From Hyphomonadaceae bacterium (GTDB taxonomy: Bacteria > Pseudomonadota > Alphaproteobacteria > Caulobacterales > Aquidulcibacteraceae): a stretch of DNA of 64,000 nt. Shown here in pieces: positions 51,045 to 59,420 of this stretch. How positions within the stretch are numbered: position 1 is the first letter of the stretch; each line of letters opens with the position of its first letter. The stretch is from positions 61,790-125,789 of the forward strand of contig JAEUMP010000013.1 of NCBI GenBank assembly GCA_016791445.1, read 5' to 3'. Below the pieces are notes generated by a model, which made no database searches, was not told the DNA's origin, and saw only the letters and a list, made by a program, of their open reading frames with translations. The position numbers and the translations under genes were made by a program.

Positions 51045-52367
51045 TCAGCGGATCTTCACCGCGCGGCTCATCGACACCTTGGCGGCGCGCTCGCCGCTCA
51101 GGAACGCCTGGTCGGTCCAGATATAGCCCCAGTCGCCGAAGCGGCCGCAGTAGGCAATGTTCACGTCGTTGAGATAGCCGTGAATGATCTCGATCGCTTT
51201 CGGGCGGTCATGGTCGAAAATGATGTTCGCGAACGGCAGGAACATCGCGCTCCGGTGAATGATCTCGTCGCGCGACTCCACCAGCCCTGCCTTTATCAGG
51301 CCGTCGATCGCCGGCTCGATCCACGCGTCCGGAGCGTCATTGAGGGGGCGATACTTTTCGCTGAAGTAGATTTCTGCCTGGAAAGCTGCGCAGCCCTCCG
51401 GCACCGTGTTCGGCGACAGGTTCGAACGGTGGCTGACCCGCGCGAAGGGAATATCCTCGTCGTAGAAGTACGACCACTGCGGCTTCAGATCGATCGGGCG
51501 ATTTATCCCGATGTTCGCGACCACCGCCTGGCTGCACGCGAGCATTTGCGCTGCGTTGCGCACATCCTGCGGCGCGCCCCGGATTAACGGGATCAGCTTG
51601 GGCAACGGGATCGAGGAGATCAGGTTTCCGAACGCCTCGCGCTTGCCATTCGCGAACGTCAGTTCTTTCGCCGCCACATCAATGCCGACAACCTCATGGT
51701 TGCAGACGATGTCTGCCTTCGGCAGGAAGTGCCCAAGAAAACTCTCGAACCCGCCGTGCGTGGGGTAGCGGTATTCGTTGACATAGAAGACGTCGAGAGG
51801 CTCCTGCGTCAGCGCGCCGTGGAGCATTTCATCCAGTTTCGGGCGGTACAAGCGCGGCCCAAGCCAGTCCGTCGTCAGGTTCTTGGCTTCGGTGGTATGG
51901 TATTTGACCGTGTAAACGGCGGGGAATGTCTGCGCGAACGTCTCGCCGAAGGCCGCGTTGATCCAGTCCTCGTAGTTGTTGATCTCGGGCGACGGGTTGG
52001 CGCTCGCAGCGACGAAATCACGGATGCACGCGACGACGAGGTCCGTTGGCAGGCCATGCAAGTTCACCTGCGCAGGATGCTTGATCCAGTGACCGCGCCA
52101 GTAGTTGTTGCAATACACCTTGCCGGTCTCAAAGGCGCCCTGAGCGCCTTTCGCGAAAAGGTCCTTCACCCGCTCGTTGGTCGTGAAGGAGATGTGCACG
52201 CCTTCGTCGAAGTTGAAGCCGTCGACGGTGTCGTGACTTGTCGTCAGACCGCCGGGCCGCGGGCGTGCATCAAGAATTCTCGCGCGAATTCCCTGGTCCG
52301 ACAGGTAGTTGGCTGCGCCGAGGCCGGCAACGCCACTGCCGAGGATCGTGTAACCGCCGCCGCTCAT
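51045..52367 (-). CDS. FAD-dependent oxidoreductase (protoporphyrinogen oxidase / UDP-galactopyranose mutase-like fold)
   Basis: 440 residues. The N-terminal Rossmann motif is YTILGSGVAGLGAANYLSDQ, followed by DARPRPGGLTTSHDTVDGFNFDEGVH, the FAD-binding pattern of amine-oxidase-like and UDP-galactopyranose mutase-like flavoproteins. The C-terminus IAYCGRFGDWGYIWTDQAFLSGERAA is the second FAD motif. Its neighbours are a sugar C-methyltransferase and an RfbC-like epimerase, so a sugar-nucleotide or glycan modifying role is likely. The exact substrate is unknown. It lies 18 bp after the methyltransferase gene in the same direction. Confidence 0.8.
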   Translation of the reverse strand: MSGGGYTILGSGVAGLGAANYLSDQGIRARILDARPRPGGLTTSHDTVDGFNFDEGVHISFTTNERVKDLFAKGAQGAFETGKVYCNNYWRGHWIKHPAQVNLHGLPTDLVVACIRDFVAASANPSPEINNYEDWINAAFGETFAQTFPAVYTVKYHTTEAKNLTTDWLGPRLYRPKLDEMLHGALTQEPLDVFYVNEYRYPTHGGFESFLGHFLPKADIVCNHEVVGIDVAAKELTFANGKREAFGNLISSIPLPKLIPLIRGAPQDVRNAAQMLACSQAVVANIGINRPIDLKPQWSYFYDEDIPFARVSHRSNLSPNTVPEGCAAFQAEIYFSEKYRPLNDAPDAWIEPAIDGLIKAGLVESRDEIIHRSAMFLPFANIIFDHDRPKAIEIIHGYLNDVNIAYCGRFGDWGYIWTDQAFLSGERAAKVSMSRAVKIR

Positions 52368-52385
52368 CCCGCCCCCTCAAAAAAT

Positions 52386-53675
52386 TCAACGGGCCGCGCC
52401 GGCGCCACAGAAGATTCCTGTCTGCATGACTTCTGGATGAGGCACGGCACGCAGGAATACCCCTCCCGCCTCAAGATAGCCTCGCTGCTGCTGAACAATT
52501 TCGTCCGCGAAGTTCCAGGTCAGAATGAGGCAATAGTCCGGCTTTTCGGACAGAAGCTCATCGACGTTCCGGATCGGCACATGCACGCCCGGCAGCAACT
52601 TGCCTACCTTGTGTGTATTTCGGTCCACCACGAAGGAGATTGCGCCCGCCGGCAGCTGCGCAAAATTCAGGAGCGTGGCGCCCTTGGCGGCGGCGCCGTA
52701 CGCCGCGACCTTCTTGTGCGCCGCACAGAACCCGCCGATCAGCGCGCGCAATTCGTCGCGCAGCGACCGCACACGATCACCGAAATCGCTGTAGTAGCCC
52801 AACCCGTCCATCCCGAGCGCGACTTCTTCCGCCTGCAACGCTCTGAGACGCTCTGTCTTGCCTGTGCTCCGGCTGACGCGAAGCCGAAGTGAGCCGCCGT
52901 GGATCGACAACCGCGTCACGTCATTCAGGTGCAGACCGTGGCGCCCGAACAGCCGTTCGAGCGCTGTCAGCGAATAGTAGAAGACGTGCTCATGATAGAT
53001 CGTGTCGAAGGCGCACTGTTCGACCATGTCGCGGGCATAGGGAAACTCGAACTCCGCGATCCCGTCGTCGGCCAGGAGAATCGCGAAGCCCTCGACGAAA
53101 TCGTTGATGCTGTCCACATGCGCGAGGACGTTGTTGGCGATCATGACCGAAGGGCGTTTGCCTTCCGCGCGGAGCTGACGCGCGACATCGGCGCCGAAGA
53201 ACGCTTTTCGTGTCGGAACACCTGCCTCGATCGCAGCGCGCACAGGGCCGTCCGCAGGATCAACGCCCAACACAGGCACGCCGGCTTCCAGGAAGTTCCT
53301 GAGAAGATAGCCGTCGTTGCTGGCGACCTCCACGACGAGATCTTCGGGCGCCAGCCGCCGCTCCTCGATGAGTTGCAGCGCGTGGTCACGGCTATGCGCC
53401 AGCAGGGCCGGAATGAACGAGGAGTAGTACGGGTAGTCTTCGTTGAACAGGACATCCGCCCGGACGGTCTCATCGACCTGCAACAGTCCGCACGCCTCGC
53501 AGAACACCACTTTCAGCGGATAGAGCGCTTCCGGTTCCTGCTCCCGCTCGGGGTCGACGAGTGCGTTGGCGAGCGGTTGGGCGCCGAGATCAAGCACCGG
53601 CGCCAGCCTGCCGCTCCCGCAGGACCGACACGTTTCCAGATGCGTCGAACTAGGACTGAAAGCCTGCACTCCCAC
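52386..53675 (-). CDS. Sugar C-methyltransferase, TylC3/NovU-like
   Basis: 429 residues. A zinc-binding N-terminus (Cys16 and Cys19 in ETCRSCGSG, then FCEACGLLQ) is followed by a SAM-binding domain with VVEVASNDGYLLRNFLEAGVPVLGVDPADG (about 114-143) and IANNVLAHVDSINDFVEG, and a C-terminal domain with KKVAAYGAAAKGATLLNFA and LILTWNFADEIVQQQRGYLEAGG. This three-part layout is that of C-3 methyltransferases acting on dTDP-4-keto-6-deoxysugars. A 21 bp palindrome lies 133 bp upstream. Confidence 0.87.
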   Translation of the reverse strand: MGVQAFSPSSTHLETCRSCGSGRLAPVLDLGAQPLANALVDPEREQEPEALYPLKVVFCEACGLLQVDETVRADVLFNEDYPYYSSFIPALLAHSRDHALQLIEERRLAPEDLVVEVASNDGYLLRNFLEAGVPVLGVDPADGPVRAAIEAGVPTRKAFFGADVARQLRAEGKRPSVMIANNVLAHVDSINDFVEGFAILLADDGIAEFEFPYARDMVEQCAFDTIYHEHVFYYSLTALERLFGRHGLHLNDVTRLSIHGGSLRLRVSRSTGKTERLRALQAEEVALGMDGLGYYSDFGDRVRSLRDELRALIGGFCAAHKKVAAYGAAAKGATLLNFAQLPAGAISFVVDRNTHKVGKLLPGVHVPIRNVDELLSEKPDYCLILTWNFADEIVQQQRGYLEAGGVFLRAVPHPEVMQTGIFCGAGAAR

Positions 53676-53807
53676 GCGCGCCTCCCAAACCAGTTCGCGC
53701 GCCGGGCGCGCCTTGGGCGAGCAACGGCCTCAAATCTCCCGCGATTTCTGCGAGTTAGCTGAAGTCGACAGTCTCGGAGAGGGCGCCCATTCAGCGCGCT
53801 CACGATT

Positions 53808-53828
53808 TTGTGATATCACTGATCACAA
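53808..53828. promoter_or_regulatory. Perfect palindrome TTGTGAT-N7-ATCACAA
   Basis: A 7 bp perfect inverted repeat with 7 bp between the arms lies in the 211 bp gap between the RfbC-like gene and the methyltransferase, upstream of the latter. It resembles an operator. The spacing does not fit CRP (TGTGA-N6-TCACA) or FNR (TTGAT-N4-ATCAA). Confidence 0.5.
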
Positions 53829-53886
53829 CTTCATGAGAAGGGGTGACCCGCATATGGGGTGCGAAATTTTTTGGTCTGAGCGTCGA

Positions 53887-54417
53887 CTAGGCCCCGAAGT
53901 CCGGCCAATGCCGGTCCTTCTCCGCCAACACGGTCGGCGCCATCGGCCAGCGGATCGCAAAACGCGGGTCGTCCCATCGGACGCCGCCCTCCGCCGCCGG
54001 CGCGTAGCGCGCCGAATGAAGGTAAGTCATCTCGACATCATCGGTGAGTGTCTGGAAGCCGTGCGCCATCCCGGGGGGGGCATAGACAGCGTGACTGTTG
54101 GCGCCGGTCAGTTCAAACGCCTCCCAGCGACCGAAAGTCGGACTGTCCGGGCGCAGATCGACCAGGACATCGTACACAGCCCCCGATACGCACCGGATAA
54201 GCTTGGCTTCCGCGTGCGGGGCGCGCTGGAAGTGGAGGCCGCGCAGCGTACCCTTCTGGTTCGTCTTCGACATATTCTGCTGGACAAAGACCGTCTCCAG
54301 CCCCTGCGCGGCGAATTCATCGACGCAGAACATGCGCGCAAACTGCCCCCTGTCGTCGCCGCGCAACTCGGGCTCGACGAAAACAACGCCAGCGAGGCTG
54401 GTCTCCCGGAATTTCAT
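53887..54417 (-). CDS. dTDP-4-dehydrorhamnose 3,5-epimerase family protein (RfbC-like)
   Basis: 176 residues from the ATG at 54417; the frame is open 43 codons further but family similarity begins at MKFRETSLAGVVFVEPELRGDDRGQFARMF. The cupin core includes FVQQNMSKTNQKGTLRGLHFQ with the catalytic histidine, IRCVSGAVYDVLVDLRPDSPTFGRW and VYAPPGMAHGFQTLTDDVEMTYLHSARY with the catalytic tyrosine region. It should epimerise a dTDP-4-keto-6-deoxyhexose. No rfbA, rfbB or rfbD is in the window. It is transcribed toward the C-methyltransferase and divergent from the DUF4910 gene. Confidence 0.88.
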   Translation of the reverse strand: MKFRETSLAGVVFVEPELRGDDRGQFARMFCVDEFAAQGLETVFVQQNMSKTNQKGTLRGLHFQRAPHAEAKLIRCVSGAVYDVLVDLRPDSPTFGRWEAFELTGANSHAVYAPPGMAHGFQTLTDDVEMTYLHSARYAPAAEGGVRWDDPRFAIRWPMAPTVLAEKDRHWPDFGA

Positions 54418-54561
54418 GGCGCTCCTCGGTTCGCATGTGGACACTCGGCCCTGGTGGCGGCGGCATGCAAGATTGACGCGTCCGAAATTCCCCGATGGCG
54501 GGCGCGACGTCGCGTCGGCATGGCGCTTGCGCCGAATACCCAACAAGACTGAGCGGGCACA

Positions 54562-55890
54562 GTGAAAAGCATGAAGACGACCGTCGATTCCGACCCCGGG
54601 GCGAACATGTTCGCCATCATCGAGCGTCTCTACCCGATCTGCCGGTCAATCACCGGTCCCGGCGTGCGCGAGACCATGGAGATCATTTCCGGACACATTC
54701 CCCTTTCGGTTGTCGAAACGCCGAGCGGCACGGAGGTGTTCGACTGGACGGTCCCCAAGGAGTGGTCAATCCGGGACGCATACGTCGCCGACGCATCCGG
54801 CCGCCGCGTGATCGATTTTCGCGCCCACAACCTGCATGTCCTGAACTATTCGGCGCCGATCCGCGCGCGCATGACGCTTGCGGCGCTTCGTACGCACCTT
54901 TTCACGCTGCCCGCACAGCCTGATCTCATTCCCTATCGCACGAGCTACTATGCCGAGAACTGGGGTTTCTGCCTGAGTCATCGCGTGCTCGAGAGCATGC
55001 AGGAAGGCGACTACGAGGTCGTCATCGACTCCACGCTTGAAGACGGCGCGCTGACCTATGGGGAGTACGTCCTGCCGGGCGAGACCGACGATGAGATACT
55101 GATCTCCGCGCACACCTGCCACCCATCTCTCGCCAACGACAACCTGTCGGGGATCGCCGTGGCCGTCGCGCTCGCGCAGCGTCTCGCGGAACGCCCCGCG
55201 CGCAAGCACACCTTCCGTTTCCTGTTCGCTCCCGGCACCATCGGCGCGATCACATGGCTGGCGCGGAACGAGGCCCGTGTGAACAGGATCAAGCATGGTC
55301 TCGTCCTCACAGGTCTCGGGGACAGCGGCGATCTCGTCTACAAGAAGTCGCGACGCGGCGACACGATGACGGATCGGGCGGCGGCGCATGTCATCGGAAC
55401 GCGCGCGCGCAAAGGGCGCGTCATCCCCTTCAATCCCTATGGCTACGATGAGCGGCAGTACTGCTCGCCGGGTTTCGATCTCGCCGTCGGACGGATCAGT
55501 CGGACGCCGCATGGCGAGTTTCCGGAATACCATACAAGCGCTGACAACCTGTCCTTCGTATCACCCGCCCAACTCACCGACAGTCTTGCTGCGGTCGAAG
55601 AGGTCATCGACGTCCTCGAACGCAACGCCGTCTACGAAAACCTCAACCCGAAAGGCGAGCCCCGTCTGGGCAAGCGCGGCCTCTACCGCGCGATCGCCGG
55701 CCAGACCGACAGCCAGCACAGGGAGATGGCCATGCTCTGGGTGCTGAGTGGCTCGGACGGCCAGACCAGTCTCCTCGACATCGCGGAGACTGCACATTTG
55801 TCCTTCGCCGAGATCCGCGCCGCAGCTGACGCCCTCGCGCAAGCGCAGCTCCTGGAAGAGCGGGGAGGCAGGCGCCGGCCACCAGGCTAG
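54562..55890 (+). CDS. DUF4910/DUF2172 aminopeptidase-like protein
   Basis: 442 residues from the GTG at 54562; an ATG at 54571 is an alternative. MFAIIERLYPICRSITGPGVRETMEII is the usual start of DUF4910 proteins. EILISAHTCHPSLANDNLSGIAVAVALAQRL has the metal-type His and Asp residues of an M28-like peptidase, and PEYHTSADNLSFV the third metal region. The C-terminal 80 residues (MLWVLSGSDGQTSLLDIAETAHLSFAEIRAAADALAQAQLL) look like a winged helix. Such proteins occur in polysaccharide and glycan clusters, but their reaction is not established. It is divergent from the epimerase gene with a 144 bp gap. Confidence 0.85.
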   Translation: MKSMKTTVDSDPGANMFAIIERLYPICRSITGPGVRETMEIISGHIPLSVVETPSGTEVFDWTVPKEWSIRDAYVADASGRRVIDFRAHNLHVLNYSAPIRARMTLAALRTHLFTLPAQPDLIPYRTSYYAENWGFCLSHRVLESMQEGDYEVVIDSTLEDGALTYGEYVLPGETDDEILISAHTCHPSLANDNLSGIAVAVALAQRLAERPARKHTFRFLFAPGTIGAITWLARNEARVNRIKHGLVLTGLGDSGDLVYKKSRRGDTMTDRAAAHVIGTRARKGRVIPFNPYGYDERQYCSPGFDLAVGRISRTPHGEFPEYHTSADNLSFVSPAQLTDSLAAVEEVIDVLERNAVYENLNPKGEPRLGKRGLYRAIAGQTDSQHREMAMLWVLSGSDGQTSLLDIAETAHLSFAEIRAAADALAQAQLLEERGGRRRPPG

Positions 55891-56223
55891 CTTTCACGAT
55901 TTCGCAGCAACACACTTTCAAGCGGTCCGGTTCGCGCGTTATCGCAAATTTCGGTCGGCGAAACGCCCTCACGCATTTCGAACACAGGGAAGCCACCCCA
56001 TCGCGCGCAACGCGGCCCTTCGGGCCAACGATAGTCGACGGTAACTCCTAAACTGGCAGGCAGCCAAAGGCCCCTTCCCGGCCATTCGCCGGGCAGAGCA
56101 TCCCAACTCCAGACACTCGAGCCGAGCGGCAACTCACGGCCCGAAAACGGACCTCGGCCGACAAATGGCGACCGACAGGAACGCGCCGATTGCAGTCGAT
56201 ACGGCGAAGTTCACAACGAACAT
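55887..56223 (-). pseudogene. Possible frameshifted small membrane protein
   Basis: This lies in the 406 bp gap between the DUF4910 gene and the Tat-type protein. From the ATG at 56223 one frame reads a good membrane helix (MFVVNFAVSTAIGAFLSVAI) and stops after about 33 codons at FGP. A second frame overlaps there and continues with SGRELPLGSSVWSWDALPGE, then about 60 residues rich in Trp and Gly ending near ESVLLRNRES. Joined by one frameshift near 56135-56150 they give a protein of about 110 residues with one membrane anchor. I do not recognise a family. It could equally be two unrelated chance frames. Confidence 0.3.
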
Positions 56224-56296
56224 CCCATAGACACCCCGAGATTCTGGACGTCCCTCAGGATCGCACTCAGGTGCGAGGACTCCACCGCCTGGTTCA

Positions 56297-57313
56297 CTAC
56301 CGTCGCGGGCGGTTCTCGGCGAGGGCCTGAGCCATGGCGCGATTGAGGGCGCGGGCGCCGGCCAGCACTCGCTCCCGGAACACCGCTCGATCGATCTGGT
56401 AGCGGTAGGCCGCCATGCTGTAGGAATTCGGTGATCCCGGTCCCTGCACGCCCATGGCGGCCGACGAGTTCCACCAAGCGATCTCGGCCTGGTTGTTGGC
56501 GCTCGACGTCTGGATCATCTGTCCCGCGTCGCCGAGGCGGACGCGCTTTTGCAGACCCGTCCTGTTGCCGCCGCCGGCCATCGCGTTGCGACCGAAGTGG
56601 AATAGACCGCCCGTCACCAGTTCCGGCATGAACAGGCCTGGTCGTGCTCCAGTGGACGCGCTCCCCGACCATGCGCCACCGCCCGACCGGGTGAGTTCAG
56701 CGAAATCGATCACCAGAGTAGGCGTGGCGGTGATTGCCCCGAGCCCCGCGCAGATTTTGTTGAACGCGCGAGGATTGGTCAGCCCGAAGGCGCCTTGATC
56801 ATTGGGGACGTCGAGATTGATGAAGAAGAGATCGTGGTTGTTCGGCGCCACGTAAGCGAAGGTCCGCGCGTCGGCGGGTATGCGGCCGGTCCAAGGCACA
56901 GGCGCAAGTTTCAAGTCCCTGTAGGCGGGCTGGGCGCGTATTTCCTCAAGGCCGATGATCGGACGTCCGGTGGCGCGAACCTGTTCGGTGAAATCTGCGA
57001 GCGCCGCATCGGCGATACTGCGCGCCGTCTGAAGGTCGAGCCCGCCGAGTTCAACGTCCATCTGCGCCATGGCGCGCCCGCCCGTGGTGATGGCGTTGAT
57101 GCCGCTGCGGACCACGAAGCCCAGCCGGTAGCCCGGCAGCGCGACCGGATCGGCCTGGTTGAGGATGCCGGTGACAGCGCGCCGGTCGAAGTCCGCAAAG
57201 CTCAGCGCGCCCTCGTCGACATAGCTCTGCGCCTGCGCCGTCCCGAGGCCTGCCGCCGTCGCAACCGCCGTCAGCGCAGCGCCGCGCGTGATGTCCCGCC
57301 GTGTCGGCTCCAT
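56297..57313 (-). CDS. Predicted Tat-exported protein of unknown function
   Basis: 338 residues. The N-terminus MEPTRRDITRGAALTAVATA then AGLGTAQAQ is a twin-arginine signal peptide with an A-x-A cleavage site near residue 28. The mature part has no domain I can name; notable stretches are FFINLDVPNDQGAFGLTNPRAFNKICAGLGAITATPTLVIDFAELTRSGGGAWSGSAS and LFMPELVTGGLFHFGRNAMAGGGNRTGLQKRVRLGD. Tat export suggests a folded, perhaps cofactor-carrying periplasmic protein. It is divergent, with a 115 bp gap, from a LuxR-type fusion regulator that may control it. Confidence 0.8.
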   Translation of the reverse strand: MEPTRRDITRGAALTAVATAAGLGTAQAQSYVDEGALSFADFDRRAVTGILNQADPVALPGYRLGFVVRSGINAITTGGRAMAQMDVELGGLDLQTARSIADAALADFTEQVRATGRPIIGLEEIRAQPAYRDLKLAPVPWTGRIPADARTFAYVAPNNHDLFFINLDVPNDQGAFGLTNPRAFNKICAGLGAITATPTLVIDFAELTRSGGGAWSGSASTGARPGLFMPELVTGGLFHFGRNAMAGGGNRTGLQKRVRLGDAGQMIQTSSANNQAEIAWWNSSAAMGVQGPGSPNSYSMAAYRYQIDRAVFRERVLAGARALNRAMAQALAENRPRR

Positions 57314-57428
57314 GCCCGTTCTCCCGTCCTTGACTCAGGGCAACCTGACGTGCGTCGCGCCCCCCTGCTCCCCCCATTTGAGAGGCTTGCGAGATGACGG
57401 GACCGCAAGTCTTTGGCACACAGGCTCG

Positions 57429-59237
57429 ATGCGGGACGACGACATGCGCGCGAACGACCTCGTGGAGCATTGGGACGACGATCCCGACGGCGGACGTGAG
57501 ACGCTTGCCCGCCAGCCCGACACCGTCGGCGCCGCGATCGCGTCCGCCGGAGCGGCTGCGCCGGTTCACGCCGTGCTCGACGACGCCGCCGTGTGTTTTG
57601 CGGTGCAGGGCGCCAATGGCGCGATACTTTGGACAGACGCGCGCTTCGCGTCGTGGGTCGGCGCCGACTTCCAATCCCTCTCGCGTCGCGACGGGCCCAT
57701 CAGCTTCGAGCTTGTGGATCAATCCGGACGCGCGCCGGTGCTGGTCGCCACCGTTGCGCGCCGGACCGCGATCGACTGGACCCTGCCGCCGGCCGCAGCG
57801 ACGGCGCTGGGTCAGCCACAGGCGTCGCGCCTCCTGGCGGCGGTGTGGTCGGGCGGATCGGAGCTTCACCTCACGCGCGCGGGAGCCGCGTTCGGTCTCA
57901 CCGGCCTGGAGGCCCGCATCGTGGCGGCGCTGATCATCGCGGGCGATCTGCGCGCCGCCGCGGCGCGCGCGCGCGTCAGCTACGGGACCGCGCGCGTCGC
58001 GCTGAAATCCGCCATGACCAAAGCGGGCGCGCGCCGCCAGTCCGTCCTCGTCGCACGCATCGCACGCGCGGCGGCGGCTCCCGTGGCCGCGGGCGACGAG
58101 GCCGCCTGCCTCCGCGACATGTTCGGGCTGTCTCTCCGGGAGGCGCGTCTTGCAGCCGACCTCGCCGCAGGCCTGACCCGAGCGGAAGCCGCTGCAGCCG
58201 CCGGCATTTCCGAAGCGCTCGCCAAGGACGCACTGAATCGCGTGTTCCGCCGTCTGCATGTGAAGAACGCCGCGCAACTCAGCCGCCTCTGCGTGGAGGC
58301 GCGCGCCATGGCAGCCCTCGCGCGCCCGAGCCGCGGCAAGATTGTGGTCAACCTGTCCCAACACGAGCCGCTGCAGTTTATCCCGCGACCGGACGGCACG
58401 TTCATCGCCATCAGTGACTTCGGACCGCAGGCCGGCTGGCCGGCAATGTTGCTCCATCAGGTGACGATGACGCGCTATCCATCGCGCCCCCTCTTGGCGG
58501 CGCTGCAGGCGGCAGGCTTCCGCCCGATCACGATTGACCGCCCCGGCTACGGCCTCACAGACTTGGCGCATGCTGCAAGCGATGACCCCTTCGCCGACGC
58601 CGCAGACGACATGGCTCTGACGGCGAATGCGCTGCGCCTCGCGCAGGTCGACATCATTGCGCGCACAGGCGCGCATGTGGCGCTAGCGTTTGCACGACGT
58701 CATTCCGCACGCACGCGGCGCGTCGTCCTCCTCTCGCCGGACCCGCTCCTTTCGGCGAGCGGCAAACGCAGCGGCGTCTTCGGTGTCCTGAAGGATATCC
58801 TTGTGCGCCATCCCGTCTGGATCGAGCCGCTCGCGCGGCTCATGGCGTCCCAAGCGACGCCCGCGCGCGTGACCGCCAACCTCGAGCGCGCCCTGCGCGA
58901 CAGTCCCGCCGACGCCGCCGTCATGCGCGAACCTGGGAACATCGAGGACTACCAGCGCGGCGTGCTCATGCTCGCTACGGGACAGCTGACGGGCATGGTG
59001 CGCGAGCAGCGAGCGTTCTCACTTGCATCGCCGCCCGAGCCGTTGCCATGCGCGAAGGAGTGGCGTGTTCTCATCGGCGCGCAGGACCCGATTTCGGCGC
59101 ACGAAGACATGAGTGACTACTGGCGGCGGCTCTTGCCGGGCGCAGTCTTCGATTTCGTCGTCGACGGCGGCCGCTTCCTGCACCTCAGCCATCTTCCACT
59201 GGTGATGGCTGCACTCGGTCCGCCGCCCGCAAGGTGA
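57429..59237 (+). CDS. Tandem LuxR-type HTH protein fused to a degenerate alpha/beta hydrolase
   Basis: 602 residues from the ATG at 57429. Residues about 45-140 look PAS-like (VCFAVQGANGAILWTDARFASWVGAD). Two LuxR/GerE-like helix-turn-helix segments follow: about 152-212 (FGLTGLEARIVAALIIAGDL) and about 228-292 (MFGLSLREARLAADLAAGLTRAEAAAAAGISEALAKDALNRVFRRLHVKN). Residues about 330-602 are an alpha/beta hydrolase fold (ITIDRPGYGLTDL, VVLLSPDPLLS, the acid region IGAQDPISAHEDM and RFLHLSHLP with the histidine). The nucleophile elbow, normally G-x-S-x-G, reads ARTGAH, so the catalytic serine is missing. It may be a ligand sensor rather than an enzyme. It is divergent from the Tat-exported protein gene. 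Confidence 0.8.
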   Translation: MRDDDMRANDLVEHWDDDPDGGRETLARQPDTVGAAIASAGAAAPVHAVLDDAAVCFAVQGANGAILWTDARFASWVGADFQSLSRRDGPISFELVDQSGRAPVLVATVARRTAIDWTLPPAAATALGQPQASRLLAAVWSGGSELHLTRAGAAFGLTGLEARIVAALIIAGDLRAAAARARVSYGTARVALKSAMTKAGARRQSVLVARIARAAAAPVAAGDEAACLRDMFGLSLREARLAADLAAGLTRAEAAAAAGISEALAKDALNRVFRRLHVKNAAQLSRLCVEARAMAALARPSRGKIVVNLSQHEPLQFIPRPDGTFIAISDFGPQAGWPAMLLHQVTMTRYPSRPLLAALQAAGFRPITIDRPGYGLTDLAHAASDDPFADAADDMALTANALRLAQVDIIARTGAHVALAFARRHSARTRRVVLLSPDPLLSASGKRSGVFGVLKDILVRHPVWIEPLARLMASQATPARVTANLERALRDSPADAAVMREPGNIEDYQRGVLMLATGQLTGMVREQRAFSLASPPEPLPCAKEWRVLIGAQDPISAHEDMSDYWRRLLPGAVFDFVVDGGRFLHLSHLPLVMAALGPPPAR

Positions 59238-59420
59238 TTGCGGATTTTGCTTGCGTACTGGCGCACCACGAGCGTGCAACGGTCATCGAGTGCGCTTGGG
59301 CTTGTGCAAATCGCCGGAGGTGGACGCTTCTCAAACTCAGCCTCTTCCGTCGCGCATTCCGTCATCTGTTCCAGGCGGGAACATGATATGCCGGCAGGGC
59401 GGTGTCGTTGTTCGCGGACT

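Noticed and set aside
53808..53828. CRP or FNR binding site
   Set aside because: The half sites resemble both, but the spacer lengths do not fit either consensus.
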